NCBI GenBank assembly: GCA_017404505.1
Contig: JAFRCE010000017.1
Location: 1 to 64,000 of the forward strand
Reading direction: 5' to 3'
DNA: 64,000 bases
Source: Solobacterium sp.
GTDB lineage: Bacteria > Bacillota_I > Bacilli_A > Erysipelotrichales > Erysipelotrichaceae
Part shown: piece after piece, positions 6,693 to 16,048 of the stretch
How the letters are laid out: each line of letters starts with the position of its first letter
Numbering within the stretch: position 1 is the first letter of the stretch
Program-made: the position numbers and the translations under genes
Notes under the pieces: generated by a model
What the model saw: the letters and a program-made list of their open reading frames with translations, nothing else
Database searches by the model: none
Told to the model about the DNA's origin: nothing

Positions 6693-7367
6693 TACATTAT
6701 GATAAACCATTGTGATATGAACGACAGTTGCACTCAGTAAGAGGGCAGGGATCAGAATGGAGCGAATGCCCATGAACCGGGAAATCAGAGCGCCGAGAAT
6801 GACGCCGAGAATAAACAGCAGGATAATGCCGAAGAAGATCAGGGAAAGTCGGATTTGCTTACGGTCTCTGTTATGGATACCGTAATACAGATATTCCGTC
6901 GCTTTGCGCAGGTTGCCGGTGGCGACCGTCGTCGCGATGCCCTGGTTTTTGAAAATCTGGAATGACTGCATCTGCATGGCGCACAGCAGGGAAACCATGA
7001 CATTGGCGGCGATGTTGCAGGTCTCATTCTGGGGCAGAGAGGAAATTATGATCATCATCAGGATCTCCATGGCGAGCACCGCCCGCCGCGGCACCGGAAT
7101 GTCTTTCTTCTCGAAGAAATTCTCAATGCAGAGACTGGCGAATACACCGAGAATGAAAGCCAGCACCGGCAGAAGGTAATAAATGATCCGGCCGTTCTGC
7201 TTTTCGGCAATGACGAGTCCGAGCTTGATAATATTGCCGGTCTGGGCATTGGCGAAGACGCCGTCTCTGACATAGTAGGTATAGGCGTCCAGATAGCCGC
7301 CGGCCAGCGTCAGAAGAATGGCCGACAGATAGGATCTGGAACCTCTTTGATCCGGTGCGATGGTCAT
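6675..7367 (-). CDS. DUF1275 (YoaK-type) integral membrane protein
   Basis: A 230-aa membrane protein with about six helices. GGYLDAYTYY..GVFANAQTGN in helix 1 and the loop after it is the DUF1275 signature, and the second-half TTVATGNLRK matches the internally repeated pattern of the family. Transport is suspected for the family but no substrate is established. AGGAGGAAA (7368-7376) supports the start. It lies 62 nt downstream of a GH1 glycosidase on the same strand, with a CGGCT/AGCCG hairpin between them, so the two may be partly cotranscribed. Confidence 0.8.
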   Translation of the reverse strand: MTIAPDQRGSRSYLSAILLTLAGGYLDAYTYYVRDGVFANAQTGNIIKLGLVIAEKQNGRIIYYLLPVLAFILGVFASLCIENFFEKKDIPVPRRAVLAMEILMMIIISSLPQNETCNIAANVMVSLLCAMQMQSFQIFKNQGIATTVATGNLRKATEYLYYGIHNRDRKQIRLSLIFFGIILLFILGVILGALISRFMGIRSILIPALLLSATVVHITMVYHNVTAAGQ

Positions 7368-7429
7368 AGATTTCCTCCTTTCCTGCTGTTTGCGGCTGTG
7401 AGAGAGCCGTAAAACCGGCAGTTTATTTT

Positions 7430-8929
<1,500 letters not shown>

Positions 8930-8995
8930 TCATTGCGAACAGAATTCCTGTTCCTTACATGGATAATATAGCAGTTCATAAATATGAAGAAAAAC

Positions 8996-9035
8996 GAATA
9001 TTTGACATAATAAATATTCCTATTTAGACTAAATA
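8996..9035. promoter_or_regulatory. Twin inverted-repeat operators in the GH1/LysR divergent promoter
   Basis: A perfect 8-bp inverted repeat, GAATATTT (8996-9003) with AAATATTC (9012-9019) and 8 bp between, is followed at once by TATTTA-GAC-TAAATA (9021-9035). LysR-type regulators bind such T-N11-A dyads. The sites lie upstream of the LysR start and upstream of the minus-strand GH1 promoter (TATTAT near 8963-8968), as expected for autoregulation plus activation of the glycosidase. Confidence 0.65.
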
Positions 9036-9050
9036 TAAGAGGTATGTCAT

Positions 9051-9923
9051 ATGATTGACAATGAGCTGATCCAGACTTTTCTGAGCGTTGTGGAATACCG
9101 GAACATGACGGCAGCGGCCGCCAATTTGTTTACCACCCAGTCCAATCTTTCCAAGCAGATCAAACAGCTTGAAAAAGAAACGGGCGTCCAGCTGCTGATC
9201 CGCCGCAAAGGGCACTCGGAAGTATCCCTGACGCCGGCCGGCGAAGAGTTTTTAAAGACCGCCCGCAAGTGGCAGGAGGTTATGAAGGAGTTTGACAACG
9301 CGGTCAATGCGGAGAATGTCACGGAAGTATCCATCGGTGCGCTTGACCGTCTGAACTGCTTTACCCTGCAGGATTTCTACCGGAAAATCATGAAGGAACA
9401 CAAAGAGATCCGGCTGGACTGTCATACCCGTCACTCCAAGGAAATATACGCGATGATGGAAGCGCAGAAACTCGACTTTGGCATTGTCAGCGCCCTGTAT
9501 CCGGTCTTCAATATCACCGCCCGTATCATCGGCCAGGAACGCATGTACGTCGTCTGTCATCCGGACAACGACTACGGTCCGCTCATCCGCCCGGAAGAAC
9601 TGGATCCCGAGAAGGAGATCTATTCGCGCTGGTCGGATGAATTTGAGGTCTGGCACGATCATCTCTGGCCCGGCAGAAAATACCGCATGCATGTCGGCAC
9701 CAGCGTCATGGCGCCAGGCTATCTCGATGAGATTGGTCGCTGGTATCTCGCGCCGGAAAGCTCCCTGCACAGCCTGAAGGATCATTATGAATTCACTTTC
9801 CACACACTTTCCGTGGAATATCCCGTCAGTAAGCTGTATCTTCTGGAACAGAAACATGTGAGACACGAGAAAAAGGAAGCCCTCGAAATCATTAAAAACG
9901 GCATCATTGAGACCTTCCGGTAA
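9051..9923 (+). CDS. LysR-family transcriptional regulator of the GH1 genes
   Basis: A 290-aa regulator. Residues 3-62 are the winged helix-turn-helix (FLSVVEYRNMTAAAANLFTTQSNLSKQIKQLE), and about 90-290 form the periplasmic-binding-like effector domain. It is divergent from one GH1 gene and 91 bp upstream of a second, so it probably senses a phosphorylated beta-glucoside or its aglycone; this is inferred from position. AGAGG lies about 8 nt before the start. The stop codon is embedded in a terminator hairpin. Confidence 0.85.
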   Translation: MIDNELIQTFLSVVEYRNMTAAAANLFTTQSNLSKQIKQLEKETGVQLLIRRKGHSEVSLTPAGEEFLKTARKWQEVMKEFDNAVNAENVTEVSIGALDRLNCFTLQDFYRKIMKEHKEIRLDCHTRHSKEIYAMMEAQKLDFGIVSALYPVFNITARIIGQERMYVVCHPDNDYGPLIRPEELDPEKEIYSRWSDEFEVWHDHLWPGRKYRMHVGTSVMAPGYLDEIGRWYLAPESSLHSLKDHYEFTFHTLSVEYPVSKLYLLEQKHVRHEKKEALEIIKNGIIETFR

Positions 9924-9936
9924 ACGGAAGGTTTTA
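9912..9936 (+). terminator. Weak terminator after the LysR gene
   Basis: ACCTTCCG (9912-9919) pairs with CGGAAGGT (9925-9932), followed by TTTATATTT. The stem includes the end of the reading frame; read-through into the second GH1 gene is possible. Confidence 0.55.
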
Positions 9937-10014
9937 TATTTCAGCAGAGATAATGAATCTTTGTCAAAACAATGCCATAATGGAAACAGAGATCATTTCA
10001 ATAAAAGGAGAATA

Positions 10015-11517
10015 ATGATTATGGGATTTGCAAAAGACTTCCTCTGGGGCGGCGCGACCGCTGCCAACCAGTATGAAGGCGGTGTCCACGAAGGCGGCGC
10101 CGGCCTGAGTACAGCCGATGTCATGACCAACGGCTCCCATACGGTCAGACGCCAGGTCACCTGGGTCAAGCCGGACGGTGAAACAGGTTCCACACCGTTA
10201 TGCTTCGGCAGTATGGAAAGACATCTGCCGGAAGGAGCGGTACCGGTCGAACTGAACGATCCGAAGTACTATTATCCGTCCCACGTCGCTTCCGACTTCT
10301 ACCATCATTACAAGGAAGACATCAGACTGTGCGCGGAAGAAGGCTTCAAGTGCCTGCGCTTCTCGATGAAGTGGAGCCGTCTGTTCCCGAACGGCGATGA
10401 CGAGACAGTCAACGAAGAAGGCGTGAAGTTCTATTCCGACGTCTTTGACGAATGCCTGAAGTACGGCATCGAACCGCTGGTCACGCTGTCACACTATGAA
10501 ACACCGCTGAATCTGGCCGCCAAGTACAATGGCTGGGACAGCCGTTATCTGGTCGACAAGTTCGTGAAATATGCCGAGACATGTTTCGAGCGTTTTGCCG
10601 GCAAGGTTAAATACTATCTGACCTTCAACGAGATCAACTGCATTGAATTCGCACCATACGTTACCGCCGGTCTGATCCACGCGGATCCACAGAATATCGT
10701 CAACGCGACGTTCCATCAGTTCCTCGCTTCTTCTCTGGCCACGAAAGTCGCCCATGAGAAGTATCCGGACATCAAGATCGGTATGATGCTGGCCTATGGA
10801 CCGACCTATGCCTACACGACCGATCCGGAAGATCAGCTGCTGGCTCAGCAGCGTTCCAACGGAACCCTGTTCTATGCCGACGTGCAGATGCTGGGCAGAT
10901 ACCCGAACTACAAACTGGCGCAGTATAAACGGGAAGGTCTGACGATTCCGGCTCAGGAAGGCGATATGGACATCATCGCCAAGTATACCTGTGACTTCCT
11001 GTCCTTCAGCTGCTACGGCTCACATGTCGTCACGCTCCATGACGAAAACGCCGAGGCGGGCGAGGGCAACGGCGGCGGCCAGCCGCACCAGGTCAGAAAC
11101 CCGTACCTGAAGACCAACGCCTGGGGCTGGGCAACCGACCCGCAGTGCCTGCGCATTACCCTGAACACGTTCTTTGACAGATACCACTGCGACCTGTTCT
11201 GTGTCGAAAACGGCATCGGCTGGAACGACCAGTTCGAAGACGGCACCGTCCATGACGACTACCGTATCGACTATATGAGAGCCAACATCAAATCGATGCG
11301 TGACGCGGTCGAATTCGACGGCATTCCGCTGATGGGCTATCTGTACTGGGGCTGTGTGGATATGGTATCCAACGGTGAAGGCGAAATGGCCAAGCGCTAT
11401 GGCCAGATCTACGTCGACGCTGACAACTACGGCCAGGGCACCTTCAAGCGGACACCGAAGGATTCCTATTACTGGTATCAGAAGTGCATCGCTTCCAACG
11501 GCGAAGATCTTGACTGA
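10015..11517 (+). CDS. GH1 6-phospho-beta-glucosidase (second paralogue)
   Basis: A 500-aa GH1 enzyme with DFLWGGATAANQYEGG, acid/base LTFNEINC, nucleophile FCVENGIG and the phosphate-binding stretch SNGEGEMAKRYGQIY. It differs from the first paralogue in the aglycone loops (an extra segment around residues 45-75 and a glycine-rich GEGNGGGQPHQ insert), so it probably handles another phosphorylated beta-glucoside. The start is ambiguous: ATG at 10015 lies 4 nt after AAAGGAG, and ATG at 10021 lies 10 nt after it. An extended -10 (TGC-CATAAT, 9973-9981) gives it its own promoter. Strong terminator downstream. Confidence 0.88.
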   Translation: MIMGFAKDFLWGGATAANQYEGGVHEGGAGLSTADVMTNGSHTVRRQVTWVKPDGETGSTPLCFGSMERHLPEGAVPVELNDPKYYYPSHVASDFYHHYKEDIRLCAEEGFKCLRFSMKWSRLFPNGDDETVNEEGVKFYSDVFDECLKYGIEPLVTLSHYETPLNLAAKYNGWDSRYLVDKFVKYAETCFERFAGKVKYYLTFNEINCIEFAPYVTAGLIHADPQNIVNATFHQFLASSLATKVAHEKYPDIKIGMMLAYGPTYAYTTDPEDQLLAQQRSNGTLFYADVQMLGRYPNYKLAQYKREGLTIPAQEGDMDIIAKYTCDFLSFSCYGSHVVTLHDENAEAGEGNGGGQPHQVRNPYLKTNAWGWATDPQCLRITLNTFFDRYHCDLFCVENGIGWNDQFEDGTVHDDYRIDYMRANIKSMRDAVEFDGIPLMGYLYWGCVDMVSNGEGEMAKRYGQIYVDADNYGQGTFKRTPKDSYYWYQKCIASNGEDLD

Positions 11518-11532
11518 ACCGCGATGAACACG

Positions 11533-11562
11533 AAAGGATGCTGAAATATGCATCCTTTTTTC
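11533..11562 (+). terminator. Terminator after the second GH1 gene
   Basis: AAAGGATGC (11533-11541) pairs with GCATCCTTT (11550-11558), followed by a T-run. Confidence 0.85.
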
Positions 11563-11626
11563 GTCGGAACAGACACGTCTTTTCCTGTACAATAAAATCA
11601 GATATGTATCCGGAAAGGGGAATATT

Positions 11627-13450
11627 ATGAACAAGCCTTCTCTGAAAGACCGTTTTCGTTATTGGTTTGACAACAGTATGTCCAAAGGCAGTATCAGTCT
11701 GATACGTGTGCTGGTCATTTTCACGATTCTGGCAGTTGCCGGTCTGTCCGCCCTGGTCATTCTGTTCCGTCTGAGTCCGGAAAAAGAAGGCTTTGCTGTT
11801 TTCTGGGATATTCTGACAACTGTCATCAATGCCTGGATGCCCTCGGCGGAGGACGGGGAAATCGGTTATCTGATCATGGCATCGATCGGTGCCATCGTCG
11901 GTCTTCTGATCACCAGTGTGCTGATCGGTATCGTGACCAGCACGATGGAAGAAAAGATCATCAGCCTGCGCAAGGGCAACTCACCGGTCATTGAAAACGA
12001 CCACATCGTCGTACTGGGCTTTTATCCCGGTGAATACACACTGATCCGGCAGCTGATCCTGGCCGCCGGCTCGCAGCCCCTGACGATCGTCATCGGCGCC
12101 GAAATGGAGCGTGACGAACTGGAACAGTATGTCGTCGACAATATCGAACGGCCGGCGAATGTCAAAATCGTCTGCCGTACCGTCGATCTCTTCGATCCCA
12201 TGTCGATCGAACACCTGGCGGTTGAAAACTGCCGGACGATCATTATTTCACCGACCGACGACAACACGACCGTCAAGATCCTGCTGGCTGTTTCCGCCCT
12301 GATCCAGAGCAGCGACAACCGCCGCATCCGCGTCAATGCCATCACGGCGAAAGAAGAAAACCGCTTCCCGCCCAACATTGCGAAGAAGCACAACGTCACG
12401 ACTCTGCAGACAAATGACACGCTGGCCAAGATCATTGCCCATTCCTGCACCCAGACTGGTCTTTCGGAAGTGTTCAAGGAAATTTTCAACTTCGAAGGTT
12501 CGGAACTGTATCTGATCGAACTGGCCGGGATTGCCGGTCTGTCCTTCATGGAACTGATGAGCCGGCTGGACAGAGCCGTGCCGGTCGGTCTGTACCGTGA
12601 TCATGAAATGATCATGAATCCGGATCCGGAAACCGTCATCGAAGAGAAGGATCAGATCCTTGTCTTTGCCCCGGAGAGAAACAGCGCCGTACTGCAGGCG
12701 GAATATGTCCCGATCCCGGAGGAAGAGGAACTGAAGCCGATCAGGCCGGAAAGCAACACCCGGACGATCATCATCGGCCATAATTCGACCCTGAAAGTCA
12801 TCATGCGGGAACTGCCGGAAAACGTGCAGGAAGTGACGCTGGTCAACTTCGACGGTCACAACCAGGACCAGATCGAGAAGACCTGCGCGGAAAGAAATAT
12901 CCGACTTGTCTATGAGTCGGGCGATCCGCGTGACGAAATGGAGCTACTCCGCCTGACGCGCAATACCGAGCATGTCATCCTGCTGAGCAACTTCGGTCTG
13001 GATGAGGAAGAGGCGGATATGGAGACGATCTTCCTGCTGCTCAATCTGCGGGAACTCAGATACAAGTATCATCTCCGCTTTGACATCACGGCGGAAATGA
13101 AGCGGGAACGCAACCAGAGCCTGATCGTTTCCGATGACCACACCGATTTCGTCGTCGCCTCCAACATGACTTCGCTGTTCCTCGCCCAGCTGGCCCAGGC
13201 ACCGGAACTGCGGAAGGCCTTTGCCGAGATCCTTTCCAATGAAGGCAACGAACTGTATCTCAAGACGGCCCGGAATCTGCACTGCAGCGGCAGTCTGAGC
13301 GTTTGTGAACTGCGGCAGCGTCTGTATCAGCAGGGGTATATTTTCCTGGGTGTCATCAATGAAAACAATGAATATCTGTTCAATCCTGAACTGAACCGGC
13401 AGCTGGAAATCGGCTTCTGGGACAAACTGATCGTCTTCGGGGAAAACTGA
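11627..13450 (+). CDS. CASTOR/POLLUX-type ion channel with two RCK/TrkA-N-like domains
   Basis: A 607-aa membrane protein. Two N-terminal helices (about 23-47 and 83-107) flank a pore-like segment (FWDILTTVINAWMPSAEDGE). Two Rossmann-type RCK modules follow, starting at about 125 (HIVVLGFYPGEYTLIRQL) and about 385 (RTIIIGHNSTLKVIMREL), each with a TrkA-C-like region (EGSELYLIEL; EGNELYLKTA). This is the architecture of plant CASTOR/POLLUX and their bacterial homologues, which gate K+ or other cations in response to ligands bound by the RCK ring. AAAGGGG precedes the start. Monocistronic with a terminator. Ion selectivity cannot be read from the sequence. Confidence 0.8.
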   Translation: MNKPSLKDRFRYWFDNSMSKGSISLIRVLVIFTILAVAGLSALVILFRLSPEKEGFAVFWDILTTVINAWMPSAEDGEIGYLIMASIGAIVGLLITSVLIGIVTSTMEEKIISLRKGNSPVIENDHIVVLGFYPGEYTLIRQLILAAGSQPLTIVIGAEMERDELEQYVVDNIERPANVKIVCRTVDLFDPMSIEHLAVENCRTIIISPTDDNTTVKILLAVSALIQSSDNRRIRVNAITAKEENRFPPNIAKKHNVTTLQTNDTLAKIIAHSCTQTGLSEVFKEIFNFEGSELYLIELAGIAGLSFMELMSRLDRAVPVGLYRDHEMIMNPDPETVIEEKDQILVFAPERNSAVLQAEYVPIPEEEELKPIRPESNTRTIIIGHNSTLKVIMRELPENVQEVTLVNFDGHNQDQIEKTCAERNIRLVYESGDPRDEMELLRLTRNTEHVILLSNFGLDEEEADMETIFLLLNLRELRYKYHLRFDITAEMKRERNQSLIVSDDHTDFVVASNMTSLFLAQLAQAPELRKAFAEILSNEGNELYLKTARNLHCSGSLSVCELRQRLYQQGYIFLGVINENNEYLFNPELNRQLEIGFWDKLIVFGEN

Positions 13451-13464
13451 GCAGAAACAGGCAT

Positions 13465-13508
13465 GAAAGAGAACTGTTTTTCCAGGCGGAAAGCAGTCTC
13501 TTTTCTTT
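13465..13508 (+). terminator. Terminator after the channel gene
   Basis: AAAGAGAACTG...TTTCC pairs with GGAAAGCAGTCTCTTT, followed by TTTTCTTT. Confidence 0.75.
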
Positions 13509-13534
13509 CGGGAAAAAATTTTTAAAAAACCGTG

Positions 13535-13563
13535 TTGACAAAATGAAAGCGCTCCCATATGAT
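13535..13563 (+). promoter_or_regulatory. Maltodextrin operon promoter with an internal cre box
   Basis: A perfect TTGACA (13535-13540) is separated by 17 bp from TATGAT (13558-13563). The spacer is filled by ATGAAAGCGCTCCCA (13543-13557), a complete match to the CcpA cre consensus WTGNAANCGNWNNCW. A repressor bound here would block RNA polymerase, so glucose repression is expected. Confidence 0.85.
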
Positions 13564-13569
13564 GAAATT

Positions 13570-13617
13570 GGAAACGTTAACGGGAATGATAACGGAACTG
13601 TTTACGGAAGCGTTTCC
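13570..13617 (+). promoter_or_regulatory. LacI-type operators in the leader of the maltodextrin operon
   Basis: Two operator-like sites follow the -10 box: GGAAACGTTAACG (13570-13582, with a central AACGTT) and the palindrome GGAAGCGTTTCC (13606-13617). Both resemble sites of the MalR branch of LacI repressors and lie just upstream of the lacI-type gene, consistent with autoregulation of the operon. Confidence 0.65.
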
Positions 13618-13636
13618 AAAGGGAAGAAGTAGTGCT

Positions 13637-14656
13637 ATGACAACAATAAAAGATATTGCCAGGCTGTCCGGATACAGTGTCGGCACGGTTTCTCGAGTGC
13701 TGAACAACCATCCCGATGTCAGTCCGAAGGCGAGAGCAGTCATCAGCCGGATCATTGAAGAGGAGAATTTTCAGCCCAATTCCAATGCCAAGCTTCTGAA
13801 ACAGACTTCCGCAAGCGCCGTGACGGTATTTGTCAAAGGCACCAGCAACGTCTTCTTTGAAAACCTGCTGGAAAAGATCCAGGAAACTTTCAAGGAAAAC
13901 GGCGAAGAGATCAGCGTCGTCTTTCTGGATGAAACGGCCAATGAAGTTGAAACAGCCATCCAGATCTGCACGGAAAGAAAGCCGAAGGGAATCGTCTTTC
14001 TCGGCGGCAACCTGAAATACTTCGAGGAGAGTTTCGCAAAGATCACGGCACCCTCCGTGCTGGTCACGGTCAGTGCCGCATCACTGCCGTTTGCCAACCT
14101 GTCATCCTTCACGACGGATGACATCAAAGGGGCAAGCGACGCGGTCGATTATCTGGTGCATAAAGGCCATAAGCGCATCGGTATCGTCGGCGGCAGCCTG
14201 AATACCCAGGACGGACTGGTCAGCGGCGAACGGATCAGAGGGGCAGAGGCGGTACTGAAAAAGAATCATCTGTCATTCTCTTATGAGAAGGACTACGAGC
14301 CAAGCCGCTTCTCCATGGCATCCGGTTATGAGGCGACCAGCCGGCTTCTGGAAAAGAACAGTAAAATCACCGGCATCTTCGCCTTAAGCGACATGGTTGC
14401 GGTCGGTGCTCTGCGGGCCATTCAGGACAAAGGCCTGCGGGTTCCGGAAGACATTTCGGTGATCGGCTATGACGGCATTGAGTATACACGGTATGCCGTA
14501 CCCCGCATCGCGACGGTCCGCCAGGACATTGACATGCTGGCAAAACGAACGGTTGAAGATCTTCTGATGAGGATCAGCTACCGACGCAGCACCGTACACG
14601 AAGTGATCCCTTACCGGGTCATCGTCGGGGAAAGTGTTGCCGCACACAAACCCTGA
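13637..14656 (+). CDS. LacI-family maltodextrin operon regulator (first paralogue)
   Basis: A 339-aa regulator. The N-terminal helix-turn-helix TTIKDIARLSGYSVGTVSRVLNN is a canonical LacI DNA-binding domain, and about residues 60-335 form the periplasmic-binding-like sugar sensor. It is the first gene of a polycistron with a maltose-type transporter and two GH13 enzymes and lies behind its own operators. A close paralogue ends the same operon. The start is chosen at the family-typical M-T-T-I-K; the upstream ATG at 13559 would fall in the -10 box. The ribosome site is weak (GAAGAAG). Confidence 0.88.
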   Translation: MTTIKDIARLSGYSVGTVSRVLNNHPDVSPKARAVISRIIEEENFQPNSNAKLLKQTSASAVTVFVKGTSNVFFENLLEKIQETFKENGEEISVVFLDETANEVETAIQICTERKPKGIVFLGGNLKYFEESFAKITAPSVLVTVSAASLPFANLSSFTTDDIKGASDAVDYLVHKGHKRIGIVGGSLNTQDGLVSGERIRGAEAVLKKNHLSFSYEKDYEPSRFSMASGYEATSRLLEKNSKITGIFALSDMVAVGALRAIQDKGLRVPEDISVIGYDGIEYTRYAVPRIATVRQDIDMLAKRTVEDLLMRISYRRSTVHEVIPYRVIVGESVAAHKP

Positions 14657-14725
14657 AAAGGCAGAAATATTCAAAGAATGAGTATGCATCATAACAATCA
14701 TTTTGCACATTATGGAGGAAAGAAA

Positions 14726-15967
14726 ATGAACGGCAAAAGATTATTCACACTCGGTTTATCCGCAATGATGAGCGTCTCCCTTCTGGCAGGCTGCTCGTCC
14801 AGCAAGCCGGCAGGCACAGGCACAGAGACAACAGGCGGTGAGGAAATCGTCCTGACTGTCTGGACACCGTCCGAAGACCAGGCCAATGACAGCGGCAACT
14901 GGCTCGACAAGGAACTGACAGCTTTCAAAGAAGCACATCCGGAATGGAACATTACCTTCAAGACCGGTGTCTGCTCGGAAGGCGACGCTCTGAAGACCAT
15001 TCAGACCGACCCGGAAGCAGCTGCTGATGTATTCATGTTCGCGAACGACCAGATTCCTGATCTGCTGACAGCCGGTGCTCTTGCCCGTTTCGGCGGCAGC
15101 ACACTGGAACAGATCCAGAAGCAGTCCTCACAGACAACTCTGAATACCGTTTCCTACAACGGCGGCGTCTACGGCGTACCGTTCACAGGCAACACATGGT
15201 TCATGTACTATGACAAGCGTGTCTTCACAGAAGATGACGTCAAGAGCCTCGACACCATGCTGGAAAAGGGTAAGGTAGGCTTCCCGCTTTCCAACTCCTG
15301 GTACATCGCTTCCTTCTATGTAGCCAACGGATGCACACTGTTCGGCGAAAACGGTGACAACGCGGATGCCGGCTTTGATTTCTCCGGTGACAAAGCAGTC
15401 GCTGTTACGAATTACCTCGTTGATCTGGCTGCCAATCTGAACTTCGTCGATGCCAACGGTCTGACACCGAGCACCCTGGCTGATGGAACCCTGAACTGCC
15501 TGTTCTCCGGAACATGGGATTATCAGAGTGTTGTCGAAGCAATCGGTGAAGAAAACGTCGGTATCTGCGCAGCTCCGACCTACACACTGAACGGTGAAGC
15601 GAAGCAGCTGAAGGCATTCGCCGGCTCCAAGGCCATCGGTGTCAACCCGAACTCCAAGTACATGGAAGCAGCTGTTGCTCTGGCAGCTTTCCTGGGCAGC
15701 ACACAGGCTCAGAAAGATCACTATGATCTGAGAAACATCATCCCGACCGACTTATCCATCAAGGTTGACGACGCTCTGGCAAAGGCTCAGATGGACGCCA
15801 TGGACTTCGCATCCATCGTACAGCCGCTGCAGGCCAACATGGGTCAGTACTGGGGACCGGCAGAAAACATGGGTAAGGAACTTGTCGCCAAGACAGTCAC
15901 GCATGACAACGCTGCTGAAAAGACAGAAGACATGAACACCAGCATGAACACAGCCGGCGTTCAGTAA
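14726..15967 (+). CDS. Maltodextrin ABC transporter, substrate-binding lipoprotein
   Basis: A 413-aa extracytoplasmic solute-binding lipoprotein. The signal has the lipobox LLAGC with Cys at about residue 23 and is followed by a Ser/Gly/Thr linker. The mature part is a cluster B/family 1 binding protein (VLTVWTPSEDQANDSGNWL...; NTWFMYYDKRVF; LFSGTWDY; AFAGSKAIGVNP). Neighbouring permeases and amylases point to malto-oligosaccharides. GGAGGAAAG is the ribosome site; the start at 14726 is preferred over an upstream ATG at 14678 that has none. A strong intergenic hairpin follows the stop, a common way to keep binding-protein mRNA more abundant than permease mRNA. Confidence 0.88.
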   Translation: MNGKRLFTLGLSAMMSVSLLAGCSSSKPAGTGTETTGGEEIVLTVWTPSEDQANDSGNWLDKELTAFKEAHPEWNITFKTGVCSEGDALKTIQTDPEAAADVFMFANDQIPDLLTAGALARFGGSTLEQIQKQSSQTTLNTVSYNGGVYGVPFTGNTWFMYYDKRVFTEDDVKSLDTMLEKGKVGFPLSNSWYIASFYVANGCTLFGENGDNADAGFDFSGDKAVAVTNYLVDLAANLNFVDANGLTPSTLADGTLNCLFSGTWDYQSVVEAIGEENVGICAAPTYTLNGEAKQLKAFAGSKAIGVNPNSKYMEAAVALAAFLGSTQAQKDHYDLRNIIPTDLSIKVDDALAKAQMDAMDFASIVQPLQANMGQYWGPAENMGKELVAKTVTHDNAAEKTEDMNTSMNTAGVQ

Positions 15968-15991
15968 GACAGTATCATTCAATAAAAACCG

Positions 15992-16027
15992 TAACAGGAG
16001 AATGTGCTTCGGCACATTCTCCCTGTT
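15992..16027 (+). promoter_or_regulatory. UUCG-capped hairpin between binding-protein and permease genes
   Basis: GGAGAATGTGC (15996-16006), TTCG loop, GCACATTCTCC (16011-16021), with outer AACA/TGTT pairing. The stem is very stable and lacks a T-run, so it should act as a 3'-end stabiliser or partial attenuator giving differential expression within the operon. Confidence 0.75.
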
Positions 16028-16048
16028 CTTAAGAAGGTAGGTAGAATT

